From positions 1 to 35,205 of the forward strand of contig DATJTX010000037.1 of NCBI GenBank assembly GCA_035502855.1: a DNA stretch of 35,205 bases. The letters run 5' to 3'. Under the pieces are notes generated by a model that did no database searches, was not told where the DNA came from, and saw nothing but the letters and a program-made list of their open reading frames with translations. The first letter of the stretch is position 1. Every line of letters starts with the position of its first letter. Both the position numbers and the translations under genes were made by a program. Shown piece after piece: positions 1-6,460 of the stretch. Origin of the DNA: Candidatus Baltobacteraceae bacterium. GTDB lineage: Bacteria > Vulcanimicrobiota > Vulcanimicrobiia > Vulcanimicrobiales > Vulcanimicrobiaceae.

Positions 1-462
1 TTCGTCTAAGGTAGCGATGCTAACCGAGACGCTAGCGCCGGCGACGAGCGAGAGCTGCTGTAAGACGTCAATGTCACGAATCACGAGAGGCGAGCGCGTG
101 ATCAGTGCAGCGGGCGTGTGATAGTCTCGCAATGCCTCAAGAACTCCGCGAGTTAGTTTGTATCGCCCCTCTAGCGGTTGATATGGATCGGTGACGGTGC
201 CGATGGCTACGGTATAGTGTCGCCACGATCGCTTCGCGAGCTCGGCGCGCAACACCGTAGGCGCGTTCGTCTTCACATATATGGTGCTTCCCCAATCGCT
301 AACGCCATCTTTTTCCAGGTACGAGTGCGTTCGACGGGCATAACAGAAGACGCACTGGTGGGAACATCCGCGGTAACAGTTTATGGACCACTCGAAGGCC
401 ATGCCCTTGACGCGATTGAGCAGAGACTTGGCGCGTGTCTCGATGATTTCAACTCCGCGCAT
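1..462 (-). CDS. Radical SAM protein, spore-photolyase-like (5' part; 3' end beyond window)
   Basis: Minus-strand reading from ATG at 462 stays open to base 1, giving 154 codons with the C-terminus off the window. The start is forced because an in-frame TAG lies at 466-468. Residues about 28-42 contain YRGCSHQCVFCYAR, the CxxxCxxC iron-sulfur signature of radical SAM enzymes in the style of the PA0069/Rv2578c group related to spore photoproduct lyase. It is followed by a GTVTDPYQPLE stretch, also typical of that group. DNA repair is the family-level guess; the substrate is unknown. The first 32 residues duplicate, at about 65% identity, the stub at 5563-5682, so this 5' end was supplied by the inserted element. 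By my hand count GC at third positions is about two thirds, against about 90% in the stub, so this copy may be foreign. ATG lies 3 nt after the TnpC-like stop. Confidence 0.82.
   Translation of the reverse strand, partial: MRGVEIIETRAKSLLNRVKGMAFEWSINCYRGCSHQCVFCYARRTHSYLEKDGVSDWGSTIYVKTNAPTVLRAELAKRSWRHYTVAIGTVTDPYQPLEGRYKLTRGVLEALRDYHTPAALITRSPLVIRDIDVLQQLSLVAGASVSVSIATLDE
368..375. repeat. Core/attachment site, left copy (CCGCGGTA)
   Basis: Eight bases identical to 5588-5595, at the equivalent codon position of the radical SAM reading frame (Tyr-Arg-Gly). The hexamer CCGCGG inside is itself palindromic. Flanking bases differ between the two copies, so the exact crossover point is inferred. 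Confidence 0.6.
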
Positions 463-465
463 ATC

Positions 466-882
466 CTATGTTCTTCCAGCCTTACGTGCGCGACGTTGAT
501 CCAAACTATTGGTGATCGAGGTGGCTGTTGGGCTCGCTTGTGCTGCAAACTCCCTAGTGAGGCGCAGGTTTTCCGCAAGCAGTAGGTTATTCTGCCGTTC
601 GAGTTCGGCAATGCGCGCGAGAAGGCTGCGGCGGTGTTGCTCAGCGCGGGGCATCGCCTGCGGCCGCGGTGCGTCAAATAGATTATCTATGCTCTTGATG
701 AGATCGGGGAAACGGTATAACGTGGCAGAGCTAACTCCGGCCTCTCGCGCAACCGCTTGCTTTGTGGGCCGCACTTGAATACCAATATGTAGCGGATGAG
801 TCGCTGTGCCGCTGTGCAATCGCTGGATCGCAGCTAGTATTTGGTTCTTGCTTTTTTCTCGACGTTTGTGCCTTTTATCCAT
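466..882 (-). CDS. TnpC-like accessory protein of the recombinase element
   Basis: This 138-residue protein starts ATG at 882, overlapping the end of recombinase C by 8 bp. The basic N-terminus (MDKRHKRREKSKNQI) is followed by a predicted helix-turn-helix around residues 40-65 (PTKQAVAREAGVSSATLYRF). A leucine-rich coiled coil follows around residues 85-112 (LLARIAELERQNNLLLAEN). Size, position after the large recombinase and HTH-plus-coiled-coil layout match TnpC of Tn554 and the DUF6262-type proteins of related elements, which assist recombination or target choice. No catalytic motif is seen. Its stop codon is 3 nt from the ATG of the rebuilt radical SAM gene, so both are probably on one transcript. 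Confidence 0.7.
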   Translation of the reverse strand: MDKRHKRREKSKNQILAAIQRLHSGTATHPLHIGIQVRPTKQAVAREAGVSSATLYRFPDLIKSIDNLFDAPRPQAMPRAEQHRRSLLARIAELERQNNLLLAENLRLTREFAAQASPTATSITNSLDQRRARKAGRT

Positions 883-2722
883 CTGTCAGCTTTCCGATGA
901 TCTTTGCGGCAGCGTCGCGTTGGGCCTCAAGCGCTTCGCTGCGCTTGCCGCGATTCGATATTTCCGCGAGGTCTGAGTCGAATGCATCGCGCTGAGCCTG
1001 CCAAAAGCCGAGGTGTGAGCGATCGACTGAGAAGTTCTTACAAGCGATGCACGTTTGTAGTCCAACGTTGACCACGTTTCCACTACATCGGGCGGATGAT
1101 GCTTCGTAGAAGCAATCGCCGTACACGTGCCTTACCATTCTAAAGCTTGAGTCATTAACGGTTGATTCAATGCAAGCCCGGCGCGCCTCAACTGCCTCAG
1201 CGCTGTCGCCGCGCAACTCCAAATTACGTTTTAGAATCTCCTCGCCCCTCATGCCAGCTAGCCGGTCTGCGCCGAGGATGGCATCGAGCCGTTCAACGTC
1301 GCTCTCGAAGGATTGCTGGATGATCTCGTCCATCAAGTCGGAATCGCTGGGAATGTATCGCTCGGTCATCGCTACGCTGACGTGTTTGAAATGACGTTGA
1401 AGGGCAAGCACGCCGGTCGGAGCGGCAAGTGTAACAAAACGTGCGAATGTCTTCCGGAACTGGTGAGTCGCGAATTTCCAATCGTGAATCCTGTTGAACT
1501 TTGCAAAGGCATTCAGCCGAGTAGAAAGCCCGTGACCGGATCGACCCTTACCTTTGTTACGGCCGCCCCTAAATTCCGGGATGGGCGTAAACAGCAAGAT
1601 GTCCGGATCGAGCGACCCGTGACGTGAATGAAGCTCCTCGAGGGTTCGTACAGCCAATCGAATGGGGTTGTCCGGTGAGTCCCAGCCGGCTATCCATGAA
1701 GCGAGCTCGCCAGCCTCATTCTTTGACGTCTTGTACAACATGCCGATTATGCGCAGCAGCGTCCGCCCATCGGGCGATGAGATTGGTTCAAGGCAACCCG
1801 GGCGAAGCGAGAGGACCTCACACATTCGCATTCCCGTCATTCCGGCGATGATTATGTAACTGGCCGCCATCAAGTGGTTCAGCCAGACGCGCAACGGTAT
1901 GCGCTTGATGCTGCCGATGTCGTATTCCGTCCCGCTAACGTAAACAATCATCGGTTTTGAGGCTTTGTAGTATTCAGCGTAGCGCCTGCCTATCACCGCG
2001 GTACTGCGCGACGTTGATTTGATAGCGATGAGCTCGCTGCTGCGACTCAGTAGACGGGGCCCAACGTCCTCTACCCAAGTGATCGCCGTGCTAAGTAGCT
2101 TAACGAAAATCTCGTCTGGAATACGAGGTGTGAGGCCGGGTCCTCTGCGAGGCACGTCGGTCGCACCTAGGAGATTATCGGTGAGATCTTTGGAGAGCGT
2201 CGCGCCTCCAGGGATCAGCGGCTGCAAATTTACAATCGTGCGGAGCATAAGAGCGGCCTGGCGGCGATATGCTGCGGACCAAATTTTCGACGTTTGGCGG
2301 AAGGTACCGTCGCCGCGGCGCTTCTTGACTTGGTTTGAAGCTAGACCGTTACGGAAAGCAATTATGTGCGCATCCGTCAAATCCGCAAAACGATAGATCC
2401 CGTGCGCAGACATGAGCAGGATGTAGTAGCGAAGGAGCTCCGCACGCGACATGATACTGCGCGCTCGCAGTTGCTTTCCAAGGCCGATGGTTCCCTTAAC
2501 GATGTGGCTGAGAAGGTGCTTGCAGGCGAAAAGAAATGCGGCATTCTGCGGATCGGTCAAATATGATCCGTTGCTGAGTTGCATCTTCCAGCGTACCGTG
2601 GTGTAAGGCTTTCCGGGCAGTGCTGTGTCGAAATGCCATGTATCGTCACTAAAAGCACTCCGTGGTGAAACTACGGGGTCAATCAGCGTGTGGATTTCAG
2701 GCTGGCTGTGAGCTGCGAACAT
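875..2722 (-). CDS. Tyrosine recombinase C, large, with C-terminal Cys cluster (TnpB-like)
   Basis: This protein has 615 residues; the start ATG lies 1 nt after the recombinase B stop. The catalytic set is visible: Arg in TGMRMCEV, HQFRKTFARF for the H-x-x-R box, then RHFKHVSVAMTERY ending in the nucleophile Tyr. About 110 residues follow the Tyr, with four or five cysteines including TCIACKNF, which looks like a zinc-binding tail as in large Tn554 TnpB-type integrases. It should cut and rejoin DNA at the element ends together with its two partners. GC content is clearly lower than in the genes right of 5.7 kb, as expected of mobile DNA. Confidence 0.88.
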   Translation of the reverse strand: MFAAHSQPEIHTLIDPVVSPRSAFSDDTWHFDTALPGKPYTTVRWKMQLSNGSYLTDPQNAAFLFACKHLLSHIVKGTIGLGKQLRARSIMSRAELLRYYILLMSAHGIYRFADLTDAHIIAFRNGLASNQVKKRRGDGTFRQTSKIWSAAYRRQAALMLRTIVNLQPLIPGGATLSKDLTDNLLGATDVPRRGPGLTPRIPDEIFVKLLSTAITWVEDVGPRLLSRSSELIAIKSTSRSTAVIGRRYAEYYKASKPMIVYVSGTEYDIGSIKRIPLRVWLNHLMAASYIIIAGMTGMRMCEVLSLRPGCLEPISSPDGRTLLRIIGMLYKTSKNEAGELASWIAGWDSPDNPIRLAVRTLEELHSRHGSLDPDILLFTPIPEFRGGRNKGKGRSGHGLSTRLNAFAKFNRIHDWKFATHQFRKTFARFVTLAAPTGVLALQRHFKHVSVAMTERYIPSDSDLMDEIIQQSFESDVERLDAILGADRLAGMRGEEILKRNLELRGDSAEAVEARRACIESTVNDSSFRMVRHVYGDCFYEASSARCSGNVVNVGLQTCIACKNFSVDRSHLGFWQAQRDAFDSDLAEISNRGKRSEALEAQRDAAAKIIGKLTDG

Positions 2723-2723
2723 C

Positions 2724-4361
2724 TCAGTCTATCCTTGGTGGCGGCGGCAAGGTTGTAGCGATTTGTTGCGCAGCATTGAGCAGCGCAGCGTCGATTGCTG
2801 GCAAGTATTGGGCCTCGATCAATCTGCGCTTCGGCAAATAGAGACGTCGATAGCGCTCCGATGGGATACGTTGTTGTGCCTCACAAAGCGCCTCGTAGTC
2901 GCGCAATAGGAATGCCACAGAGCGGGGTTCCAGGCGCATGACGAAGTGTCGATCATTGAGAGGCCAAAGGAGATTCGCGCAAAGCCCGTTTGCGTCATGA
3001 CCGTCGTGTGATGCTGCGGGATCAAGGCAGACGTGGCTGGGAGTTGTGGCACTGCGCGTCTCACGGTTGCCGCTGGCCTTGTCAGTTATCGTGCGACCGA
3101 GAAGGATGGTTGATTGCGCATTAGCGATCGTGAGCTCGTCGGTGGCGGCGGCTTCAGAATGATCGAGATATCGCATCGTGTCGCTCAGATTGCGATGCTG
3201 GGCAATTTGTCGAACCCGGAAGGGATCAAGAGATCGCTCATATTCATCCACAAGACGCGTTGGTCGCAGCATGTTAAGAGCAATAGCACTGGTGATGCCT
3301 CTTGATTTCTTGTAGTGGCGAAAGGCAGCGCTAGGCCGAAGAGTCATGAGCGGGAGGACGGATCCAAGTCTAGAGTAGGCAAGAAATAGATATTGCCTAT
3401 AGGGCGGCGCTGCGTGTGGCACCAGTGGCTCGGATAAGGCTAGGAGTGCGCGGATAAGCCAAGGCACACTCAGCTGTCCATAGTCGGAAACCGAATATGG
3501 AGGCATTCCAGGTGAGCGTCCCTTGGGCAATGCAACAAGAAAACGCCTACCCAGAAGCGGGTTATCGATCTCCTGCATGCAGTCACGTCCCATGAGTGCA
3601 ACGGCGTCAACGTTGGCTGCCAATTTGTGAATCAGAAGTGTGTAAAAGGGAATCAGCGTTTCATACGTTGCGTAGCAGTAGCGGCTCAGGAGCCTGGTAT
3701 TGTAACGAACACCTGTCTCGCGCTCCGCTCTTGCCAGAAATTTGCTGTATTCGATACTGATGGGCGTTGCGAGGTCTTGACGCGGGAGTGTGCCGCCGCT
3801 CTTGCTTGCGAACTCTCGGGCCGCAAGGACAACGCTGGGATGCTGCCATGAGCTCGGATCGGTGAAATCACGGTGATAAGATATTGCATCGTTGCGGGCA
3901 CAGATCAAGAGCTGTCTTAGCTCATCACGCGGGGCGGTCCGAATTGGGGTAGAAACGCGCCGAAATGGGTTCCGTGCGCGAAATGCGATCCCATGATGCC
4001 GCGCTGCCTCAGCAAGAACTGCAGCCGCAATCTTGTAGGAATTGTGGCTTGTGCCTTCGCGGGAGGCCGCCGTCTTGAGTTCGCGCACGAGGGCTTCCTC
4101 GCAGTCAAGAATTGATGGAATGGGCGGTGCATATCGGGCAATCGCGTTGATAAGCGTACGCACGATCTTAACGACATTCTCAATCGTCGATGGTCGTGAA
4201 TGGTTATAGAGCCGCTTCGCTGCGTTGAGCATCTGAACAGCAACAGCTCCAGCGTTGGACACCTCCGCCGCGAATGAGACGGTTTTCTGTCTTAGGCGTG
4301 GACTTAAGTACGTCCACGTGGTTGATGATAGATCGTATCCAAGGTCGGAATCGATGCTCAT
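2724..4361 (-). CDS. Tyrosine recombinase B, possibly catalytically degenerate
   Basis: This protein has 545 residues; start ATG overlaps the recombinase A stop by 4 bp (ATGA). The C-terminal half has an integrase-like ending: NMLRPTRLV in place of the usual H-x-x-R box, then AQHRNLSDTMRYLDHS, where His and Tyr fit the second His and nucleophile. I see no clear first-Arg box (G-x-R-x-x-E) in the region expected upstream; the aligned stretch reads IHKLAANVDAV. The middle recombinase could therefore be structural or act only in a mixed complex. That is inference; an unusual spacing could hide the residue. A further 100 or so residues follow the Tyr. Confidence 0.8.
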   Translation of the reverse strand: MSIDSDLGYDLSSTTWTYLSPRLRQKTVSFAAEVSNAGAVAVQMLNAAKRLYNHSRPSTIENVVKIVRTLINAIARYAPPIPSILDCEEALVRELKTAASREGTSHNSYKIAAAVLAEAARHHGIAFRARNPFRRVSTPIRTAPRDELRQLLICARNDAISYHRDFTDPSSWQHPSVVLAAREFASKSGGTLPRQDLATPISIEYSKFLARAERETGVRYNTRLLSRYCYATYETLIPFYTLLIHKLAANVDAVALMGRDCMQEIDNPLLGRRFLVALPKGRSPGMPPYSVSDYGQLSVPWLIRALLALSEPLVPHAAPPYRQYLFLAYSRLGSVLPLMTLRPSAAFRHYKKSRGITSAIALNMLRPTRLVDEYERSLDPFRVRQIAQHRNLSDTMRYLDHSEAAATDELTIANAQSTILLGRTITDKASGNRETRSATTPSHVCLDPAASHDGHDANGLCANLLWPLNDRHFVMRLEPRSVAFLLRDYEALCEAQQRIPSERYRRLYLPKRRLIEAQYLPAIDAALLNAAQQIATTLPPPPRID

Positions 4362-5566
4362 GCTATGTCGGGCACGTCCCAGGTGTCATGAAAAATGTCC
4401 GATAGATAGAACTCCCTTGCTCGCAAGTAGATCTCGGTAGATGCGATGCTGGAATGACGCATTAGATGTCTTAAGACAAGGAGTGGGTTGCGGGCCTGTG
4501 CGTGCGCATTCTCGGTTGAGCGCATCAGCCTGTCCAACATTGTAATCGCGTAGGTGTGCCTTAAGTCGTGGAACGTGCCCTCTGGAATGTCAGCGGCTCG
4601 CAGCGATTTTTTGAAAACTTGGTAAACTGAGTTCGGAGCAAGTTGGCGACCCCATCGTGAAAGCCATATCGCGTTAGGGACGTTGCTGCCGCGTTTCCTA
4701 GCTCGATTCGCGACGTTGCGGCGTTCAAAAAGACTGATATATCGAAATGTCTCATCGAGAAGCCAGGCCGGCACGTAGAGGTCGCCACCGACAGATCCTT
4801 TTGTTACGCGGAGCGGGAGACGATAAAGGCGACTAGCGCGGTAAATATCTTGGTCTGGAATCTGATCAATCGTTAGAGCACACAGTTCATGCTCGCGAAT
4901 GCCCGTGTTGAGGGCCCAAAGTACGATTAGGCGATCACGCAATATGAGCTGCTTGAGAATCCGTTCTTGTTCTTGTCTCGTGAAAAATCGAGGGAGTCGC
5001 TCGCGCCGCGATCTTCGCGGAACGAGAACCCTACGCATTGCGTTTGGCTTTGATGCGTCCAAGTGCGCCAGCAGTCTCGTTGAGACACGCTGATATCCCG
5101 TGGCTTCGAATGCAATCGGCATCTCGGCGAGGTGGCCGCGGCTCTTCGCCCACTCGTAGAACCAGCAGACGACAAGCATCTTGCGAGCGATCGTCTTTGT
5201 TGAAAGCTGCGGTTCTTGCCGCTCCAATGCATTCCGGTAATGGGCAAGCAGCCGTTCCTCCGGCCTGCGCCAATCCCAGCCGTTCGCGTTGCAGTAACGG
5301 AGCCAGCTCAACAAGCTGAAAGCATAATTTCGCCAGGTCCCTGGGGATCGGCTCGAACCGCGAACGACCGCTTGGAAAATGATCCATTCGGTCGGCAAAT
5401 GCTCGATTCGCATGGTCGACTGATCAACGAATATCGGGATACCGGGGTAAGGCAAGCCATCGATTTCGAAGCCGTCGCTACTGAAAAAGAGAGAAAGTCC
5501 TAAGGCTTTCTCAATACTGGGGGGCAAGGCCGCGGTCTTATGCTGGCCGAGGATGTTCTGAGTCAT
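4358..5566 (-). CDS. Tyrosine recombinase A (first gene of the trio)
   Basis: This protein has 402 residues from ATG 5566. The reading frame is open further upstream to 5719, but those codons lie in the host gene, so 5566, inside the element, is the better start. This ATG overlaps the TGA of the interrupted host gene (ATGA), implying translational coupling. A SAM-like core-binding domain (about residues 70-170) precedes the catalytic domain. TGIREHEL supplies the first Arg, RVTKGSVGG a probable Lys, TFHDLRHTYA the H-x-x-R box, and LMRHSSIASTEIYL the second His and nucleophile Tyr. It should be the recombinase nearest to the integration point. All catalytic residues appear present. Confidence 0.88.
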   Translation of the reverse strand: MTQNILGQHKTAALPPSIEKALGLSLFFSSDGFEIDGLPYPGIPIFVDQSTMRIEHLPTEWIIFQAVVRGSSRSPGTWRNYAFSLLSWLRYCNANGWDWRRPEERLLAHYRNALERQEPQLSTKTIARKMLVVCWFYEWAKSRGHLAEMPIAFEATGYQRVSTRLLAHLDASKPNAMRRVLVPRRSRRERLPRFFTRQEQERILKQLILRDRLIVLWALNTGIREHELCALTIDQIPDQDIYRASRLYRLPLRVTKGSVGGDLYVPAWLLDETFRYISLFERRNVANRARKRGSNVPNAIWLSRWGRQLAPNSVYQVFKKSLRAADIPEGTFHDLRHTYAITMLDRLMRSTENAHAQARNPLLVLRHLMRHSSIASTEIYLRAREFYLSDIFHDTWDVPDIA

Positions 5567-5682
5567 GCCCGGCAATACACCGTAAAACCGCGGTAGGGAT
5601 TGATCGACCATTTGAACGGCATCCCGGTGACCCGGTTGATGACGCTCTTGGCGTGCTGCTCTACGATCTCGACCCCGCGCAT
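5563..5682 (-). pseudogene. 5' stub of the host radical SAM (SplB-like) gene
   Basis: ATG at 5682 reads MRGVEIVEQHAKSVINRV and ends with the family motif INPYRG at the core site. The element then replaces the Fe-S cysteines with seven foreign codons and a TGA. The result is a 39-residue peptide lacking the active site. Its codons are strongly GC-ending, like the host genes. Joined across the core to the left copy it would regain RGCSHQCVFC. The stub keeps the promoter and start site, and its stop codon overlaps the start of recombinase A. Confidence 0.8.
5588..5595. repeat. Core/attachment site, right copy (CCGCGGTA)
   Basis: Identical to 368-375 and placed where the host stub departs from the radical SAM reading frame. 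Outside it, toward 5682, the sequence encodes host-like protein; inside it the frame runs into the element. This makes it the right junction. Confidence 0.65.
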
Positions 5683-5697
5683 ATCCGGCAGTATAAT
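5669..5697 (+). promoter_or_regulatory. Candidate promoter for the BI-1 gene
   Basis: TCGACC (5669-5674), a 17-bp spacer and a perfect TATAAT (5692-5697) face the BI-1/YccA gene at 5777. The downstream part overlaps the 22-bp palindrome at 5695-5716, so a dimeric repressor there could block it. Confidence 0.45.
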
Positions 5698-5720
5698 ACG
5701 AACGTACGTTCGTATTCAAG
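5690..5720 (-). promoter_or_regulatory. Candidate promoter of the radical SAM gene, now driving the recombinases
   Basis: On the minus strand TTGAAT and TATACT are separated by 18 bp, and the spacer is filled almost entirely by the palindrome at 5695-5716. The expected transcription start is within a base or two of the ATG at 5682, so the transcript would be nearly leaderless. After insertion this promoter reads through the stub into recombinase A. Confidence 0.5.
5695..5716. promoter_or_regulatory. 22-bp perfect palindrome, likely repressor operator
   Basis: Half-site AATACGAACGT is followed directly by its exact reverse complement with no spacer. It sits across both divergent promoter candidates. 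Gapless palindromes of this size with central ACGT are typical of dimeric repressors such as TetR-family proteins. No such regulator is encoded in the window, so the partner is unknown. Confidence 0.6.
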
Positions 5721-5776
5721 GGTCAGCCCCAATCGGGTGTAACCCCCAGCCCGAACGGAGGTTATCTAGAAGAGCC

Positions 5777-6448
5777 ATGGCCTATCAATATCAACCGGCT
5801 CCGTACGGTCGCCCCGGAGCCGTCACGATGCCGGTCCAGTCGCTGCTTGGGCAAGTGCTCGGGATCACCGCACTGGGCTGGTGTATCACTGCGCTCGCCG
5901 TCTATCTGTTTCCGAACGTCGGGAGCGGACCGAGCTGGATTGCGTTCTTCGGCGGGTTCATTCTGATCTTCGTCATGAACGCGACGCGCGCGAACGCAGC
6001 GCTTTCGCTCGCGATCTTCTATCTGTTTACGTTCCTCGAAGGAATCTTCATATCGCCGATCGTGACCTACTACGCGCACGTCGCCGGAAACGCGGTCGTC
6101 TTCAACGCGGCGCTGACGACGGGACTCGGGCTCTTTGCGCTCGGCGCGATCGTGTATGCGACCGGCCTCGATCTGCGGCGCTTCTCGGGGATTTTCTTCG
6201 GTGCGCTGCTCGTGCTGATCGTCATCGGGATCATCTCGATCTTCGTGCATTTTCTCTCGCCGACGATCTACTCGTGGGCAATCCTGGTCATCTTCGCGGG
6301 CCTCGTGCTGATCGACTTCGCCCGCATCCGTGCCGGCGGCAGCGGGCTGAGCCCGGTGCAAATGGCTGTCTCGATCTACCTCGATTCGATCAATATCTTC
6401 CTGGCGTTGCTGCAGATCATGGGTGGGAGCAGCCGGCGTAGCGAATAA
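5777..6448 (+). CDS. Bax inhibitor-1/YccA family membrane protein
   Basis: This protein has 223 residues from ATG 5777 (MAYQYQPAPYGRPG), with GGAGG about 15 bp upstream. An upstream in-frame ATG at 5600 is rejected because it would run through the stub of the host radical SAM gene. After a short soluble Gln/Pro/Tyr-rich N-terminus there are about seven hydrophobic segments. The C-terminal SIYLDSINIFLALLQIM is the hallmark of the BI-1/YccA family (Bax1-I). Family members sit in the inner membrane and are linked to ion leak, YetJ-like pH-dependent calcium flux, or FtsH modulation; which applies here is unknown. purF begins 12 bp downstream. Confidence 0.88.
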   Translation: MAYQYQPAPYGRPGAVTMPVQSLLGQVLGITALGWCITALAVYLFPNVGSGPSWIAFFGGFILIFVMNATRANAALSLAIFYLFTFLEGIFISPIVTYYAHVAGNAVVFNAALTTGLGLFALGAIVYATGLDLRRFSGIFFGALLVLIVIGIISIFVHFLSPTIYSWAILVIFAGLVLIDFARIRAGGSGLSPVQMAVSIYLDSINIFLALLQIMGGSSRRSE

Positions 6449-6460
6449 CCACGGGCAGCG

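Larger units (their letters stand above)
368..5595 (-). mobile_element. RIT/Tn554-like element: three tyrosine recombinases plus TnpC-like protein
   Basis: Bounded by identical 8-bp copies of CCGCGGTA (368-375 and 5588-5595). Both lie at the same codons (Tyr-Arg-Gly) of two versions of a radical SAM gene 5' end. Inside are four minus-strand genes with overlaps or 1-nt gaps: recombinase A, B, C and a small HTH/coiled-coil protein. Recombinase-in-trio (RIT) elements and Tn554-type transposons have this architecture, and Tn554 is known to insert site-specifically in a chromosomal gene. Joining 5596-5682 across the core to 1-367 restores an uninterrupted reading frame with the canonical NPYRGC motif, which supports these boundaries. 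If the whole left-hand gene copy came with the element, the true left end would lie outside the window. Confidence 0.75.

Noticed and set aside
5567-5719. 51-codon N-terminal extension of recombinase A
   Set aside because: It lies in the host stub and promoter palindrome, so it is open by chance; ATG 5566 is inside the element and stop-start coupled.
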